DNA of 53,315 bases, taken from NCBI GenBank assembly GCA_024280945.1, contig JAMXLO010000142.1:1-53315 (forward strand), written 5' to 3'. This DNA is from Acetobacteraceae bacterium. GTDB lineage: Bacteria > Pseudomonadota > Alphaproteobacteria > Acetobacterales > Acetobacteraceae. The notes beneath the pieces are model-generated. The model was not told the DNA's origin, searched no databases, and saw nothing but the letters and a program-made list of their open reading frames with translations. Below, piece by piece: positions 35,565-46,373 of this stretch (positions are counted from its first letter, which is position 1; each line of letters begins with the position of its first letter). A program made the position numbers and the translations under genes.

Positions 35565-35947
35565 CCCCTCAGCGCGAGTGCGCCCCCGCACCGCGCTCAG
35601 ATACGTCGCAAGACTTAGCACAACAGACAGGTCCCAACTCCAGCTTTAGGATAACTCTCATCCCAATAGTCGGATGGGCTTAAACTTTAGTGCATAACGA
35701 GCGACCGCTCTGCGGACCACCCAAAATGCTTTGGTCTGTGGCCAGCGGCGGGTGACAGAGCTCGGAGTGAGTGGATGGAAGACGAGCGCGATATTGCCAC
35801 CGGTTTTAGCGAATAGTGTCAGCTCGATACCACATCTGACTGTGCAATCTTGCTCATAAGCCGAAGTGGGTCATTCATCCGACCCCTCTCAACCTATAGG
35901 TTCCGCCACCACTCAGATCGCTCACTTTTTGATTTCCGGAGGCACGG
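35565..35947. other. non-coding gap upstream of the exopolysaccharide genes
   Basis: A 383-base stretch with no convincing gene on either strand and lower G+C than its flanks. It holds CATCC/GGATG arms near 35660-35677, a weak candidate terminator for the importer operon. It also holds GGGTC/GACCC arms near 35868-35885 and a perfect 12-base palindrome AACCTATAGGTT at 35891-35902. The last two lie 50-80 bases before the next gene and may be regulatory. Confidence 0.5.
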
Positions 35948-37393
35948 TTGGCATCGTCGACTAGTCCCGTTGCCGCACGTCGCCTGATCGGCTCGGTGGG
36001 CGAAGACTTCGGGCCGGTATCGACGACCTGGCACGCCACGATCGTATCGGCGGCGCTTTTTCTGACCGACTGCATAGCAGCCGCTGGCTCCGTGTTTACG
36101 ATCTGGTTCTTGGCGAACCGACTACACTATTCTCTGGCGGTTGTGCCTCTCACTGACCAGCGCCTGCCTGTACTTGGTCTGGTGGCACCGCTGGGCGCTA
36201 TTATTGCCTATTTTGTTGGACGCGGGCGGTATTCGTTCCGCGATTGCCCGTGGAGCGACCTGCGGACTCTGGTGGGCGCGGGACTGGCCGCAGTGGCCCT
36301 GGAGATTGCAGTCGGGGCGCTGACGGGCAATGAGTTCGTCTCTGTTCCAGCCATCGCCGGGATTGCTCTGTTCTCGCTATATGCGTGGGCTGGCAACTGG
36401 TTTGCGAAAAGCGCGCTCGTCTATTCGCGCCTTTGGTTGTTGCCGGCCGTTATCATCGGCGAACAGGACGCGGCTGGCGAAGCGCGGTCGGCAATCGAGG
36501 GCAATCTCTCGCTTGGTTACAAGATCGTCGCAAGGGTCGATCCAGGATCGTTGCTGACCTCCTCCGACGGCCCAAGGCTGAAAGCAGTGCTTGCTCGCTA
36601 CGGGGCAAAGTTCCTTTTCGTTGCCTGCTCTGACCCGCAAGGGCAGCGCGGTATTTTAGAGACGGCCCTGCGAGAGCAGATCCCTTTTGCGCTGGCACTC
36701 GCGCCCAGCTTTTCCTGCCGCATGGTGTCGTTGACAGACCGCAACACCACGCTCCTGGTCAACAGGAACAACCTTGCACGACCCATGGCACGGCTTGCCA
36801 AGGCGCTGTTTGACCTTGCCTTGGCGTCACTCCTTCTGGTTGTCGTGAGTCCGGTGTTGCTGGTCCTCGCACTGCTCGTGCGATTGGATGGGGGGCCTGC
36901 ATTCTACGCGCATCGACGCGTCGGCGTCGGTGGCCGGCATTTCCAGTGTCTGAAATTTCGTACGATGGTGGTGGATGCAGAGCAAAGGCTGCAGAAGCTG
37001 TTGTCCGAGAATGCCGATCTCAACGACCAATGGTGCCAGCAGCAGAAGCTGGACGCCGATCCGCGGGTCACCCGGCTGGGGAGGTTTCTTCGTCAGACCA
37101 GCCTCGATGAGCTGCCGCAATTGTTCAATGTTGTTAAGTTGCAAATGAGCCTGGTCGGCCCACGGCCGATCGTCGATAGTGAAAAGACGCACTATGGCGA
37201 ACACATAGCCGAATACTATGCGACACGGCCAGGACTGACCGGGCTGTGGCAGGTCAGTGGCAGAAGCGACACATCGTACAAAGAGCGGGTCCGGCTCGAT
37301 GTCTGGTACGTCCATAACTGGACGCTCTGGCACGATATCGTGGTGTTGCTGAAAACGGTTCCTGCGGTGCTGAAGCGGAAAGGTGCCCGATGA
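35948..37393 (+). CDS. exopolysaccharide polyprenyl glycosylphosphotransferase (WbaP/GumD-like)
   Basis: Membrane enzyme that starts a polysaccharide repeat unit by moving a sugar-1-phosphate onto undecaprenyl phosphate. There are four or five N-terminal hydrophobic segments (about residues 35-150), then a Rossmann-like middle region. The catalytic bacterial sugar transferase domain starts near residue 278 (KALFDLALASLLLVVVSPVLLVLA). It has FQCLKFRTM, the Asp-Glu pair in TSLDELPQLFNV, GPRP and the C-terminal RPGLTGLWQVSGRSDTSYKERV. 481 residues, full length. The start is TTG 35948 with a strong GGAGG at 35938-35942. It overlaps the next glycosyltransferase gene by four bases. The sugar (glucose or galactose) cannot be decided. 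Confidence 0.93.
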   Translation: MASSTSPVAARRLIGSVGEDFGPVSTTWHATIVSAALFLTDCIAAAGSVFTIWFLANRLHYSLAVVPLTDQRLPVLGLVAPLGAIIAYFVGRGRYSFRDCPWSDLRTLVGAGLAAVALEIAVGALTGNEFVSVPAIAGIALFSLYAWAGNWFAKSALVYSRLWLLPAVIIGEQDAAGEARSAIEGNLSLGYKIVARVDPGSLLTSSDGPRLKAVLARYGAKFLFVACSDPQGQRGILETALREQIPFALALAPSFSCRMVSLTDRNTTLLVNRNNLARPMARLAKALFDLALASLLLVVVSPVLLVLALLVRLDGGPAFYAHRRVGVGGRHFQCLKFRTMVVDAEQRLQKLLSENADLNDQWCQQQKLDADPRVTRLGRFLRQTSLDELPQLFNVVKLQMSLVGPRPIVDSEKTHYGEHIAEYYATRPGLTGLWQVSGRSDTSYKERVRLDVWYVHNWTLWHDIVVLLKTVPAVLKRKGAR

Positions 37394-38730
37394 ACGACGG
37401 TTCGGTCACCATCCTGCCTGCATCGCCAACGCAGGAACTCGAACAATTTGCAGATATGGATTTGGCAGACATGCCACCCCTCGACCACCAGGCTGACCAG
37501 CTCGACCTCGCGCGACCTCGACAAGCGCCCATCGCGGGCGAGTTCGATCGATTGCGGCTCGGCCAATCGACAGCCTGGGAACCGCGCGTTGCCGTTGTGC
37601 ATGAGTGGTTCGAGAAATACGCCGGTTCCGAGCGCGTCCTGGAGCAAATACTCGCGTGCTTTCCGCAGGCGGATCTGTTTGCCATTGCAGACTTCATGCC
37701 GGAGCAGGAGCGGTCATTTCTCGGCAACAAGACAGTCCATACCTCTTTTATTCAGCGCCTGCCGTTTTCGCGCCGAATGTTCCGAAACTACCTTCCCCTG
37801 ATGCCGATCGCCATTCAGCAGCTGGATCTCGGGGGTTATGATCTGATCATCTCGAGCAACCACGCCGTTGCCAAAGGAGTGATAACCGGGCCTGACCAGA
37901 TCCATGTCAGCTACATCCATTCACCGATGCGGTACGCATGGGACCTGCAGCACCAGTACCTGGCCCAATCGGGTCTGGAGAAGGGGCTGCGCGGCGCCTA
38001 CGCCAGGTGGCTGTTGGCGAAATTGCGCCAGTGGGATGTCTGCAGCGCGCACAATGTCGACTTCTTCGTTGCCAACTCCAACTACATCGCGCGCCGGATC
38101 AAAAAGGCTTACCGAAGAGATTCGGTCGTTATTCATCCGCCCGTCGATGTGAACCGATTTCATTGCCACCATGACAAGGACGACTATTTCCTGCTGGCGT
38201 GCCGATTTGTTCCGTACAAGCGTGCCGACATCGTCGTGGAGAGCTTTGCGGCAAACCGCGGTCGCCGCCTCATTGTGGTGGGTGATGGACCGGACCGGGC
38301 GAGGCTTCATGCGCTGGCACGCGGGGCATCGAACATCGAATTCAGGGGTGCGGTCCCGCAGATGGAGCTGATCGACCTAATGCAGCGGGCTCGCGGCTTT
38401 GTCTTTGCTGCCGAGGAGGATTTCGGAATCGCGATGGTGGAGGCGCAAGCCTGCGGCACTCCCGTCATTGCATACGGCAAGGGAGGCGCGCGCGATATCG
38501 TTGCCCCGCCAGAAGCCGATCATCCCACGGGTCTGTTCTTCCCGCGCCAGGATGCGGACGCCATTTCATCGGCACTTGCACGCTTCGATGTCCTGGCTCC
38601 GTCTTTCACCAGCGAGGCATGCCGGGTCAATGCGCTACGGTTCTCTCAGGAGCGATTTCGCAGTGCGTTCTCTGGCTTCGTGCGGAGTGTTTCCGAGCTC
38701 GATCAAGCCCGTGTAGCCGAGGCTGCCTAG
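37390..38730 (+). CDS. glycosyltransferase family 4 protein
   Basis: GT-B-fold glycosyltransferase of 446 residues, cytosolic or membrane-peripheral. An acidic, non-conserved N-terminal extension of about 70 residues precedes the enzyme proper, which starts at RVAVVHEWFEKYAGSERVLEQIL. The family block VSYIHSPMRYAWDLQHQYL and the C-terminal donor-binding EEDFGIAMVEAQACGTPVIAYGKGGARDIV, with its E-x7-E motif, are clear. The overlap with the initiating transferase (ATGA) implies the two act in the same exopolysaccharide pathway, with this enzyme adding a later sugar, possibly mannose by resemblance. No flippase or polymerase gene is in the window. Confidence 0.93.
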   Translation: MNDGSVTILPASPTQELEQFADMDLADMPPLDHQADQLDLARPRQAPIAGEFDRLRLGQSTAWEPRVAVVHEWFEKYAGSERVLEQILACFPQADLFAIADFMPEQERSFLGNKTVHTSFIQRLPFSRRMFRNYLPLMPIAIQQLDLGGYDLIISSNHAVAKGVITGPDQIHVSYIHSPMRYAWDLQHQYLAQSGLEKGLRGAYARWLLAKLRQWDVCSAHNVDFFVANSNYIARRIKKAYRRDSVVIHPPVDVNRFHCHHDKDDYFLLACRFVPYKRADIVVESFAANRGRRLIVVGDGPDRARLHALARGASNIEFRGAVPQMELIDLMQRARGFVFAAEEDFGIAMVEAQACGTPVIAYGKGGARDIVAPPEADHPTGLFFPRQDADAISSALARFDVLAPSFTSEACRVNALRFSQERFRSAFSGFVRSVSELDQARVAEAA

Positions 38731-38774
38731 CCCGAGCAGGAACATACTGCCGTCTGGCAATATTAGAACTTTGG

Positions 38775-38803
38775 TTGACCGCGGCGTGGGCGCTACCTAG
38801 CTT
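38775..38803 (+). promoter_or_regulatory. possible sigma-70-type promoter for hrcA
   Basis: TTGACC (38775-38780), a 17-base spacer and TAGCTT (38798-38803), just upstream of the hrcA ATG at 38819. The -35 is good and the -10 is weak. The leader would be very short. No CIRCE inverted repeat was seen here. Confidence 0.35.
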
Positions 38804-38818
38804 CGTCTTGAGCTTCCC

Positions 38819-39898
38819 ATGGACAGCCCACGCAGCCCGACCGTTATTCCTCTCCGCACCGCTCTGCCGCCGGGGCTCGACGCGCGATCGGCGGCTGTCC
38901 TGCGCGAAATCGTCGAACAGTATGTGGAGACCGGAGAGCCCGTAGGGAGCCGCACGCTGTCCCGCCGCCTGCCGATGAGCCTGTCACCGGCAACCATCCG
39001 AAACGTCATGGCGGATCTGACCGAAGCGGGTCTGCTGTTCGCGCCGCACACTTCGGCGGGCCGGTTGCCCACCGACCAAGGATTGCGTCTGTTCGTGGAC
39101 GGGCTGCTGCACTTCGGTGAGCTCGCGGAGGACGAACGGGAGGCGATTTCGGCCGCTCTCGCTGCATCCGGCCGCAGCTTGGAGGACACGCTGGCGGAGG
39201 CCAGCTCCATGCTCTCCGGCCTTTCTCAGGCCGCGGGCCTGGTCCTTGCTCCCAAATCCGATGGCGCCATCCGGCATATCGAGTTCGTGCCTCTGGGGCC
39301 CGGCCGCGCCCTCGTTGTACTGGTCAATGCCGATGGCCACGTCGAGAACCGGGTGATCGAGACCCCACCTGGCCTCCCGCCCTCGGCGCTGCAGCAGGCA
39401 GCCAATTACCTGAATGCGCGCCTCTCCGGCCGGTCGCTCGCCGAACTACGGCTGATCGTAGCTGGTGAAATTTCGGCCAATCGTACCGAGTTGGATACGC
39501 TGTCGGCACAGGTTGTTGAGGCGGGCCTGGCGACCTGGACCGGTGAAGGCCGCCCAGGCAGCCTGATCGTACGGGGTCAGGCGCGGCTGCTGTCGGACGT
39601 TACCCAGATCGAACGCCTGACCGCCATCCAGGCGCTGTTCGAGCGGCTCGAGGCGCAAGAGACGATGCTGCGCCTGCTGGAACTTGCCGAACAGTCGGAA
39701 GGCGTGCGGATCTTCATCGGCGCCGAAAGCGGCCTGTTCGGCACATCAGGCGTGTCCATGGTGGTCGCCCCTGCCCGCAACGATGGCGGCCGTATCGTCG
39801 GCGCCATTGGAGTCATCGGCCCGACGCGGATCAACTACGGCAGGATCATCCCGGTCGTGGACTATACGGCGAGGGTGATCGGCCGGTTGCTGGGCTAG
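38819..39898 (+). CDS. hrcA: heat-inducible transcription repressor HrcA
   Basis: Cytoplasmic repressor that binds CIRCE operators of chaperone genes and is kept folded by GroEL. The N-terminal winged helix is visible in LREIVEQYVETGEPVGSRTLSRRL and LSPATIRNVMADLTEAGLL (about residues 25-75), then SAGRLPTDQGLRLFVDGLL. The C-terminal GAF-like domain ends with VVAPARNDGGRIVGAIGVIGPTRINYGRIIPVVDYTARVIG. 359 residues, full length. It heads the grpE-dnaK-dnaJ cluster. I did not find a CIRCE element anywhere in the window, so in this organism HrcA may act mainly on groESL elsewhere. Confidence 0.96.
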   Translation: MDSPRSPTVIPLRTALPPGLDARSAAVLREIVEQYVETGEPVGSRTLSRRLPMSLSPATIRNVMADLTEAGLLFAPHTSAGRLPTDQGLRLFVDGLLHFGELAEDEREAISAALAASGRSLEDTLAEASSMLSGLSQAAGLVLAPKSDGAIRHIEFVPLGPGRALVVLVNADGHVENRVIETPPGLPPSALQQAANYLNARLSGRSLAELRLIVAGEISANRTELDTLSAQVVEAGLATWTGEGRPGSLIVRGQARLLSDVTQIERLTAIQALFERLEAQETMLRLLELAEQSEGVRIFIGAESGLFGTSGVSMVVAPARNDGGRIVGAIGVIGPTRINYGRIIPVVDYTARVIGRLLG

Positions 39899-40027
39899 GG
39901 CACCTGACTTTTTGGCCCTGGCTGCCGCCGAATAAATCTGCCCTTCACCGTTGCAGGTTACGCCAACCCCGCCTTGAGCCGTAAAGCGCTTGTCCACCGC
40001 GCCGTCTGACCCTAACTGATCGCCGGC

Positions 40028-40651
40028 ATGAGCAACGAAAATGACCAGATGACCCAAGACCCTGCCAACAACAACGCGACACCTGACGCGGCCGCGACAG
40101 ACCTGCCGCAGACGCCGGACGAGATCATGCAGGCCGCCACGGCACGGATCGCGGATCTCGAGGCTGAGCTGGCGGAGATGAAGGACCGATGGATGCGCGC
40201 CGAGGCCGAAACGGCGAATGTGCGCGCACGGGCCCATCGCGAGGTGAACGAGACGCGCCAGTACGCCGTGCAGAAGTTTGCTCAGGACGTGGTGGAGGCC
40301 GCCGACAATCTGCGGCGCGGCCTGGAGAGCCTGCCGGAGAGGCAAGCGGGCGAGCCGGAGCTCGTGACCCGGCTGCGGGAGGGTCTGGAAGGGGTCGAGC
40401 GCAACTTTCTCAACATCCTCGAGCGCAACGGGATCAAACGGGAGGACCCGACGGGCCAGGCGTTCGATCCGAACCAGCATCAGGCGATGGCGGAGCAGGA
40501 GAGCGCTGCCCATAACCCAGGCAGTGTGATGCATGCGTGGACCCCGGCGTGGACGCTGCACGGTCGGTTGCTCCGGCCAGCAATGGTTGTGGTCGCCAAG
40601 GCGCCCCCCGGGGAGATAGCCAACTCGGCGAAACTGGACACCACTGCCTGA
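40028..40651 (+). CDS. grpE: nucleotide exchange factor GrpE
   Basis: Cytosolic co-chaperone that releases ADP from DnaK. An acidic, disordered N-terminus (about 1-40) is followed by a long coiled-coil helix (RIADLEAELAEMKDRWMRAEAETANVRARAHREV) and the C-terminal beta domain with FDPNQHQAM and the family end AMVVVAKAPPG. 207 residues, full length. The last dozen residues (EIANSAKLDTTA) are variable. It lies 129 bases after hrcA and 141 bases before dnaK, so it may have its own promoter. Confidence 0.95.
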   Translation: MSNENDQMTQDPANNNATPDAAATDLPQTPDEIMQAATARIADLEAELAEMKDRWMRAEAETANVRARAHREVNETRQYAVQKFAQDVVEAADNLRRGLESLPERQAGEPELVTRLREGLEGVERNFLNILERNGIKREDPTGQAFDPNQHQAMAEQESAAHNPGSVMHAWTPAWTLHGRLLRPAMVVVAKAPPGEIANSAKLDTTA

Positions 40652-40690
40652 TGGAACCATGTCGGTGGCGCACGAGAATCCGCACCTGCC

Positions 40691-40721
40691 CCTTGCCCGG
40701 CCGGGCACCCCCTCATACATC
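40691..40721 (+). promoter_or_regulatory. possible heat-shock (RpoH-like) promoter for dnaK
   Basis: CCTTGCC near 40691-40697, then about 13 bases, then CCCTCATACAT near 40710-40720. These partly match the CTTGAA and CCCCAT-type elements used by RpoH. The same bases also fit a TTGCCC-N17-TACATC sigma-70 reading. The site lies about 70 bases upstream of the dnaK ATG, in the gap after grpE. Confidence 0.35.
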
Positions 40722-40792
40722 CTTGATATCTGACCCCCTAGGGACGCAAGCGGTGCCTCGGGCCGCCGGCGTCCGCTGAAAAGGAGCCAATA

Positions 40793-42730
<1,938 letters not shown>

Positions 42731-42758
42731 TAGTTTCGGGCCGACAGGCATGAGGGGT

Positions 42759-42788
42759 CGCGCCCGCGCTTCGTCGAAGGCGGGCGCG
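42759..42788 (+). terminator. hairpin between dnaK and dnaJ
   Basis: CGCGCCCGC (42759-42767) pairs with GCGGGCGCG (42780-42788). The 12-base loop contains a further CTTC/GAAG pairing. It is followed by GCTTCATTC, without a long T-run, so it is likely a partial terminator or an RNA-stabilising hairpin that sets dnaJ expression below dnaK. Confidence 0.55.
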
Positions 42789-42819
42789 GCTTCATTCAGC
42801 GCCAACGAGAAGGGCTGAG

Positions 42820-43968
42820 ATGGCGAAGCAGGACTACTACGCCACGCTGGGTGTGGCGCGCGAAGCGGGCGCTGAGGACATCAAGAGATCGTACCGCAAG
42901 CTCGCCATGCAGTTCCACCCCGACCGCAACCCCGGGGACAAGCAGGCCGAGGCGCGATTCAAGGAAATCAGCGAGGCCTATGACGTCCTGAAGGATGACC
43001 AGAAGCGCGCTGCGTACGACCGTTATGGCCACGCGGCATTCGAGCAGGGCGGCCCCGGCGGGTTCAACGGCGGCTTCGATTTCTCCGCCTCAGGCGGCCT
43101 GGGCGACATCTTCGACCAGATGTTCGGCGAATTCATGGGCGGCCGGCGAGGCGGTGCCGGTGGCCGGACCCGAGCCGGCAATGACATTCGCCAGGCGGTC
43201 GAGATCGAACTGACGGAGGCCTTCACTGGCGTCAAAACCAACCTGCGGGTGCCGACGCGGGTGGTATGCGATGCGTGCAGCGGCAGCGGCTCGGAGGACA
43301 AGAACCGTGCCGCCGACACCTGCGCGACGTGCCGCGGCAGCGGCAAGGTGCGCGCACAGCAGGGGTTCTTTCTGATCGAACGCACCTGCCCCACCTGCGG
43401 CGGCCAGGGACGGGTGATCCGCAACCCTTGCAAGGTCTGCCACGGCATTGGCACGGTGCAGCGTGAGCGTACCCTGCAGGTAGCCATCCCGGCGGGAGTG
43501 GAGGATGGAACGCGGATCCGGCTGGCCAGCGAAGGAGAGGCCGCGGGACACGGCGCTCCACCGGGCGATCTGTACGTGCATGTGGCGATCCGACCGCATC
43601 CGATGTTCCAGCGCGATGGCGCGAACATCTTCATGCGTGTTCCGCTGAGGATGGCTCAGGCAGCGCTGGGCGGCGAGATCGAGGTGCCGGCGATCGACGG
43701 CAGCAAGGCCAAGGTGAAGATCCCGCCGGGAACGCAGACCGGCGAACAGTTCCGCCTGCGCGGCAAGGGCTTCTCGGTCCTGCGCAGTGCGGCACGTGGC
43801 GATATGTACATACAGGTCTCGGTGGAGACGCCACAGCATCTGACGCGCCGCCAGCGCGAACTGCTGGAGGAGTTCGAGGCGGAGGCGCAGGGCCACGGCA
43901 AGGGCAGCCCGGAGAGCGAGGGTTTCTTTTCCAAGGTCAAAGAGTTCTTCGAGGGCGGTCGGGGCTGA
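42820..43968 (+). CDS. dnaJ: molecular chaperone DnaJ (Hsp40)
   Basis: Cytosolic co-chaperone that stimulates DnaK ATPase activity and delivers clients, 382 residues. The J domain has the HPD motif in [11 protein letters not shown] (residues about 32-42). A Gly/Phe-rich region follows (about 75-125). Four CxxCxGxG zinc repeats are present: [24 protein letters not shown] and CKVCHGIG. The C-terminal substrate domains end with [12 protein letters not shown]. The gene starts 89 bases after dnaK. Confidence 0.97.
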   Translation: MAKQDYYATLGVAREAGAEDIKRSYRKLAMQFHPDRNPGDKQAEARFKEISEAYDVLKDDQKRAAYDRYGHAAFEQGGPGGFNGGFDFSASGGLGDIFDQMFGEFMGGRRGGAGGRTRAGNDIRQAVEIELTEAFTGVKTNLRVPTRVVCDACSGSGSEDKNRAADTCATCRGSGKVRAQQGFFLIERTCPTCGGQGRVIRNPCKVCHGIGTVQRERTLQVAIPAGVEDGTRIRLASEGEAAGHGAPPGDLYVHVAIRPHPMFQRDGANIFMRVPLRMAQAALGGEIEVPAIDGSKAKVKIPPGTQTGEQFRLRGKGFSVLRSAARGDMYIQVSVETPQHLTRRQRELLEEFEAEAQGHGKGSPESEGFFSKVKEFFEGGRG

Positions 43969-43983
43969 TCGCTGACCAACCCC

Positions 43984-44516
43984 ATGGTCTCCACCCTCGA
44001 TCACATCGAACAGACGCTTGCCGACGCCTATCGCAAGGAAATGATCAGTAGGAAAACGTCTGGCGGGCGCTGCCCTTCTTCGCCGCCACGCTTGCGTTTC
44101 AGCTGGTCTCGCTCTCGCAACTCATCCAGCGGCTGCCCGACAAGGGCACGGGGCCGTGGTGGGACGTCAATGCGGCCATCCTTCTGGTTGCCGCCCTGAT
44201 CTGCGTGGCCGTGGCATTTCTGATCGCGTCGGTTGCGCCAGCCGAATTCAGCTACGTGGCGGACGAACCTGCCCTGCTCGACCATGCGCGTGGCCTCGAT
44301 CAGGACGAAAACGAGGGCGTGGAGACAGACGCTCTGGCGATGCTCAAGGGTACGCTTGCCGAGCAATACGCGCGCGCGACACATCATAACCGGCGGATCA
44401 ATCAGCGACGCGCGTTGCACCGTTCCGCCGCAGGACTTGCCACCCTGGCGTCGGTGCTTGTCACAGCCTTCCTGGTCGCGAGGCTGATGTTCTACTATGT
44501 TCCGGCCAAAGCCTGA
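43984..44516 (+). pseudogene. small membrane protein gene with a one-base frameshift
   Basis: Two frames join into one plausible protein of about 175 residues. The first (ATG 43984, MVSTLDHIEQTLADAYRKE) is sensible until about 44050. From 44052 the -1 frame (ENVWRALPFFAATLAFQLVSLSQLIQ) carries two hydrophobic segments, a charged stretch (DEPALLDHARGLDQDENEGVE) and a final membrane segment (LATLASVLVTAFLVARLMFYYV) to the stop at 44514. The switch is at GGAAAAC (44051-44057), fitting loss of one base in or near the A-run. A sequencing error, a recent mutation or -1 slippage are all possible. I do not recognise the family. It lies 15 bases after dnaJ. Confidence 0.65.
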
Positions 44517-44527
44517 GGCAGATTGCA

Positions 44528-44707
44528 ATGATGCCCAAGCCGGAGAGCGCTGCACCACCCATAGATGATGGGAAGACGACCGAAGGCCCGCCGGGGTTGC
44601 GGCATCGGCGGCCGCCCCCCATGCGCATCGTAACCAAGGGCTGGTGGACGCTCGAAGAGAGACAGGCTGAGAGCACGGAATTCGAGCAGGCGGACAGCGA
44701 TGAATGA
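44528..44707 (+). CDS. hypothetical small protein (59 residues)
   Basis: Begins with two ATG codons (44528 and 44531), 11 bases after the stop of the broken membrane gene. It is hydrophilic, with a Pro-rich centre (RHRRPPPMRIVTKGWWTLEERQ) and an acidic end. No domain is recognised. The position, the charge pattern and the tight spacing with its neighbours support it, and it lies in a stretch otherwise without genes. Its stop overlaps the next tiny frame. Confidence 0.45.
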   Translation: MMPKPESAAPPIDDGKTTEGPPGLRHRRPPPMRIVTKGWWTLEERQAESTEFEQADSDE

Positions 44708-44891
44708 CGGCAGGGGTCGCCCGGGGAGTGGGGGGTCGGCGCCGGCTTCGTCAGTGCTACCGCCGAAGACGTCTCAGCCGGGCGGGAACGGGGAGCGGCC
44801 TAGACGCCAATCGCCGCCAATGCAGACCGCCATGAAGAATCAGGGTCCTGTGCCCGCCGCGCGAGGTGACCGGCACGCCCGAGGACAGTGA
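44700..44891 (+). CDS. possible small Pro/Gly/Arg-rich protein (63 residues)
   Basis: ATG 44700 overlaps the preceding small frame by eight bases and the frame ends 25 bases before dapB. The composition (GGSAPASSVLPPKTSQPGG) is low-complexity and could be an accident of GC-rich DNA. Only its position in a chain of overlapping frames favours it. Alternatively this is the untranslated leader of dapB. Confidence 0.25.
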   Translation: MNDGRGRPGSGGSAPASSVLPPKTSQPGGNGERPRRQSPPMQTAMKNQGPVPAARGDRHARGQ

Positions 44892-44916
44892 TTAGACCGA
44901 ACGGGGAGGGGCGACC

Positions 44917-45693
44917 ATGGCCACGCGCATCGGCATCGCCGGCGTCACCGGACGCATGGGCCATCTGCTGGTGGAGGAGGCACGGGCCGCCGGTGCCGAA
45001 CTGGTCGGCGGCATCGGCCGTGCGGGATCGACAAAGCCGGCGCCCGGCAATGCAACGTTGCACCCAGGCGTCGAAGCCCTGGCGGCTGCGGCGGACGTGG
45101 TGGTGGATTTCACAAACGCCGCGACCGCGCAGACCTATGCCGCGGCAATGGTGAAGTCGGGCAAGGCGTGGGTGTTGGGTACCTCGGGCCTCTCAGACGC
45201 GGACGAGGCCAAGGTCGCCGAGGCGGCGAGGGACATCCCCGTGGTGTACGCCTCCAATTTCTCGGCTGGGGTCAACCTGGTGCTGGCGTTGGCCGAGCGT
45301 ATGGGGGCTGCACTCCCGGCCGAGAGTTACGATGCCGAGATAATGGAGATGCACCATCGTCAGAAGGTGGACGCACCATCCGGCACCGCGATCGGCATGG
45401 GTCGGGCGGTCGCCAAGGGCCGCGGCGTGGCGCTGTCCGACATGATGGAAAGCGGGCGGCACGGCCATACCGGCGCGCGTAAGACCGGGGCTATCGGCTT
45501 TGCTGCGCTGCGTGGCGGCCAGGTTGTGGGCGAACATACCTTGATCTTCGCTTCGGGCACAGAACATATCGCCCTGAGCCATCGCGCGTTCGACCGCCGG
45601 GCATTCGCCACCGGCGCGATACGCGCCGCGCTTTGGGTGGCCGGGCGACCGCCGGGGCTGTATTCAATGATGGACGTGCTGGGTATGGCTTGA
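44917..45693 (+). CDS. dapB: 4-hydroxy-tetrahydrodipicolinate reductase
   Basis: NAD(P)H-dependent reductase of the diaminopimelate/lysine pathway, making tetrahydrodipicolinate for lysine and peptidoglycan. The nucleotide-binding start is IGIAGVTGRMGHLLVEE. The catalytic block is EIMEMHHRQKVDAPSGTA, with the conserved His pair and the Lys of KVDAPSGT. The end is AIRAALWVAGRPPGLYSMMDVLGM, typical of the family. 258 residues, slightly short but complete. The ATG follows GGGGAGGGG. The next gene probably starts within its last codons. Confidence 0.96.
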   Translation: MATRIGIAGVTGRMGHLLVEEARAAGAELVGGIGRAGSTKPAPGNATLHPGVEALAAAADVVVDFTNAATAQTYAAAMVKSGKAWVLGTSGLSDADEAKVAEAARDIPVVYASNFSAGVNLVLALAERMGAALPAESYDAEIMEMHHRQKVDAPSGTAIGMGRAVAKGRGVALSDMMESGRHGHTGARKTGAIGFAALRGGQVVGEHTLIFASGTEHIALSHRAFDRRAFATGAIRAALWVAGRPPGLYSMMDVLGMA

Positions 45694-46292
45694 GCGACGG
45701 TCCCGCCAGGCTGGCGGCGCGATACCCTCTTGTCTGGCACGTCATCGAGGCGGATGGCGCCGGCCCCTGGCTCGGGGAAACGGGTCTGTTGCCGGCCGAT
45801 GTCTTGCGCGAAGGCACCGAGAATCGGGATACCTTCGTCTCCGTCGCCCTGGACAACGGCGGTGTCGCTATATTGCGGCCGCAGCAGATGCCCGATCCTC
45901 GCTTGCTGCCGACACTGGCAGGCAGGTTCGCGGGGCGGCCCGCATGCTGGCGGCGCCACGTCAACCAGCACGTGTTCTTCTGGGCCGAAGCACGGCGACG
46001 CGACGCCTTCTGGCGCGCCTGTATACGGATGCGCAACGATGCGGTTGCGCATCCCGTCGTCCTCGCCTTCGACACCGCCGCCCTTCTGGAAAGGCACCAG
46101 GAGACTGTGTTCTTCGCCACCATCAACACCGGTTCGACGGTGCGTGGCGGCGCGCGGGTCCGGCGCGACGAGAATACGCTTCGGCCGGTCTCGGCGTACC
46201 GTGGCGGCACGATCGCCGAACTCGCAATCCGTGGCCGTGTCTATGTGGACAGCCTTTCCGGTGCGGCCCCGGCGGGCCTACGCCCATCGTGA
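45690..46292 (+). CDS. DUF7002-like protein of unknown function
   Basis: About 200 residues from TTG 45690, which overlaps the dapB stop (TTGA); the frame is open further upstream inside dapB but without a better initiator. The N-terminal YPLVWHVIEADGAGPWLGETGLLPAD segment, the ILRPQQMPDP stretch and WRRHVNQHVFFWAEARRRDAFWRA followed by a VLAFDTAALLERH strand resemble proteins of the DUF7002 type, which have an ADP-ribosyltransferase-like look. This resemblance is from memory of the family pattern and is not certain. No signal peptide or membrane segment. Probably co-transcribed with dapB. Confidence 0.75.
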   Translation: MSDGPARLAARYPLVWHVIEADGAGPWLGETGLLPADVLREGTENRDTFVSVALDNGGVAILRPQQMPDPRLLPTLAGRFAGRPACWRRHVNQHVFFWAEARRRDAFWRACIRMRNDAVAHPVVLAFDTAALLERHQETVFFATINTGSTVRGGARVRRDENTLRPVSAYRGGTIAELAIRGRVYVDSLSGAAPAGLRPS

Positions 46293-46297
46293 CCTTG

Positions 46298-46311
46298 ACC
46301 CCCCGGGGGGT
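46298..46311. promoter_or_regulatory. perfect C/G palindrome upstream of metK
   Basis: ACCCCCCGGGGGGT at 46298-46311, followed by TTCCTT. It begins just after the stop of the DUF7002-like gene and about 60 bases before the metK ATG. It could be a terminator stem with a tiny loop or a metK leader element. I saw no match to the SAM-II or SAM/SAH riboswitch core in this leader. Confidence 0.35.
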
Positions 46312-46373
46312 TTCCTTCACACACCGGAACCCTCCTTTCAGCGGCAACTCAGCGATACGAAAGACCCCATCCC

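Noticed and set aside
44041-44060. Programmed -1 frameshift in the gene after dnaJ
   Set aside because: The GGAAAAC stretch is not a classical X-XXY-YYZ slippery heptamer in the upstream frame, and no obvious downstream stimulatory structure was seen; a mutation or read error is simpler.
46293-46373. Possible SAM-sensing riboswitch upstream of metK
   Set aside because: The leader is short and I see none of the conserved core of SAM-II or SAM/SAH riboswitches, only a C/G palindrome.
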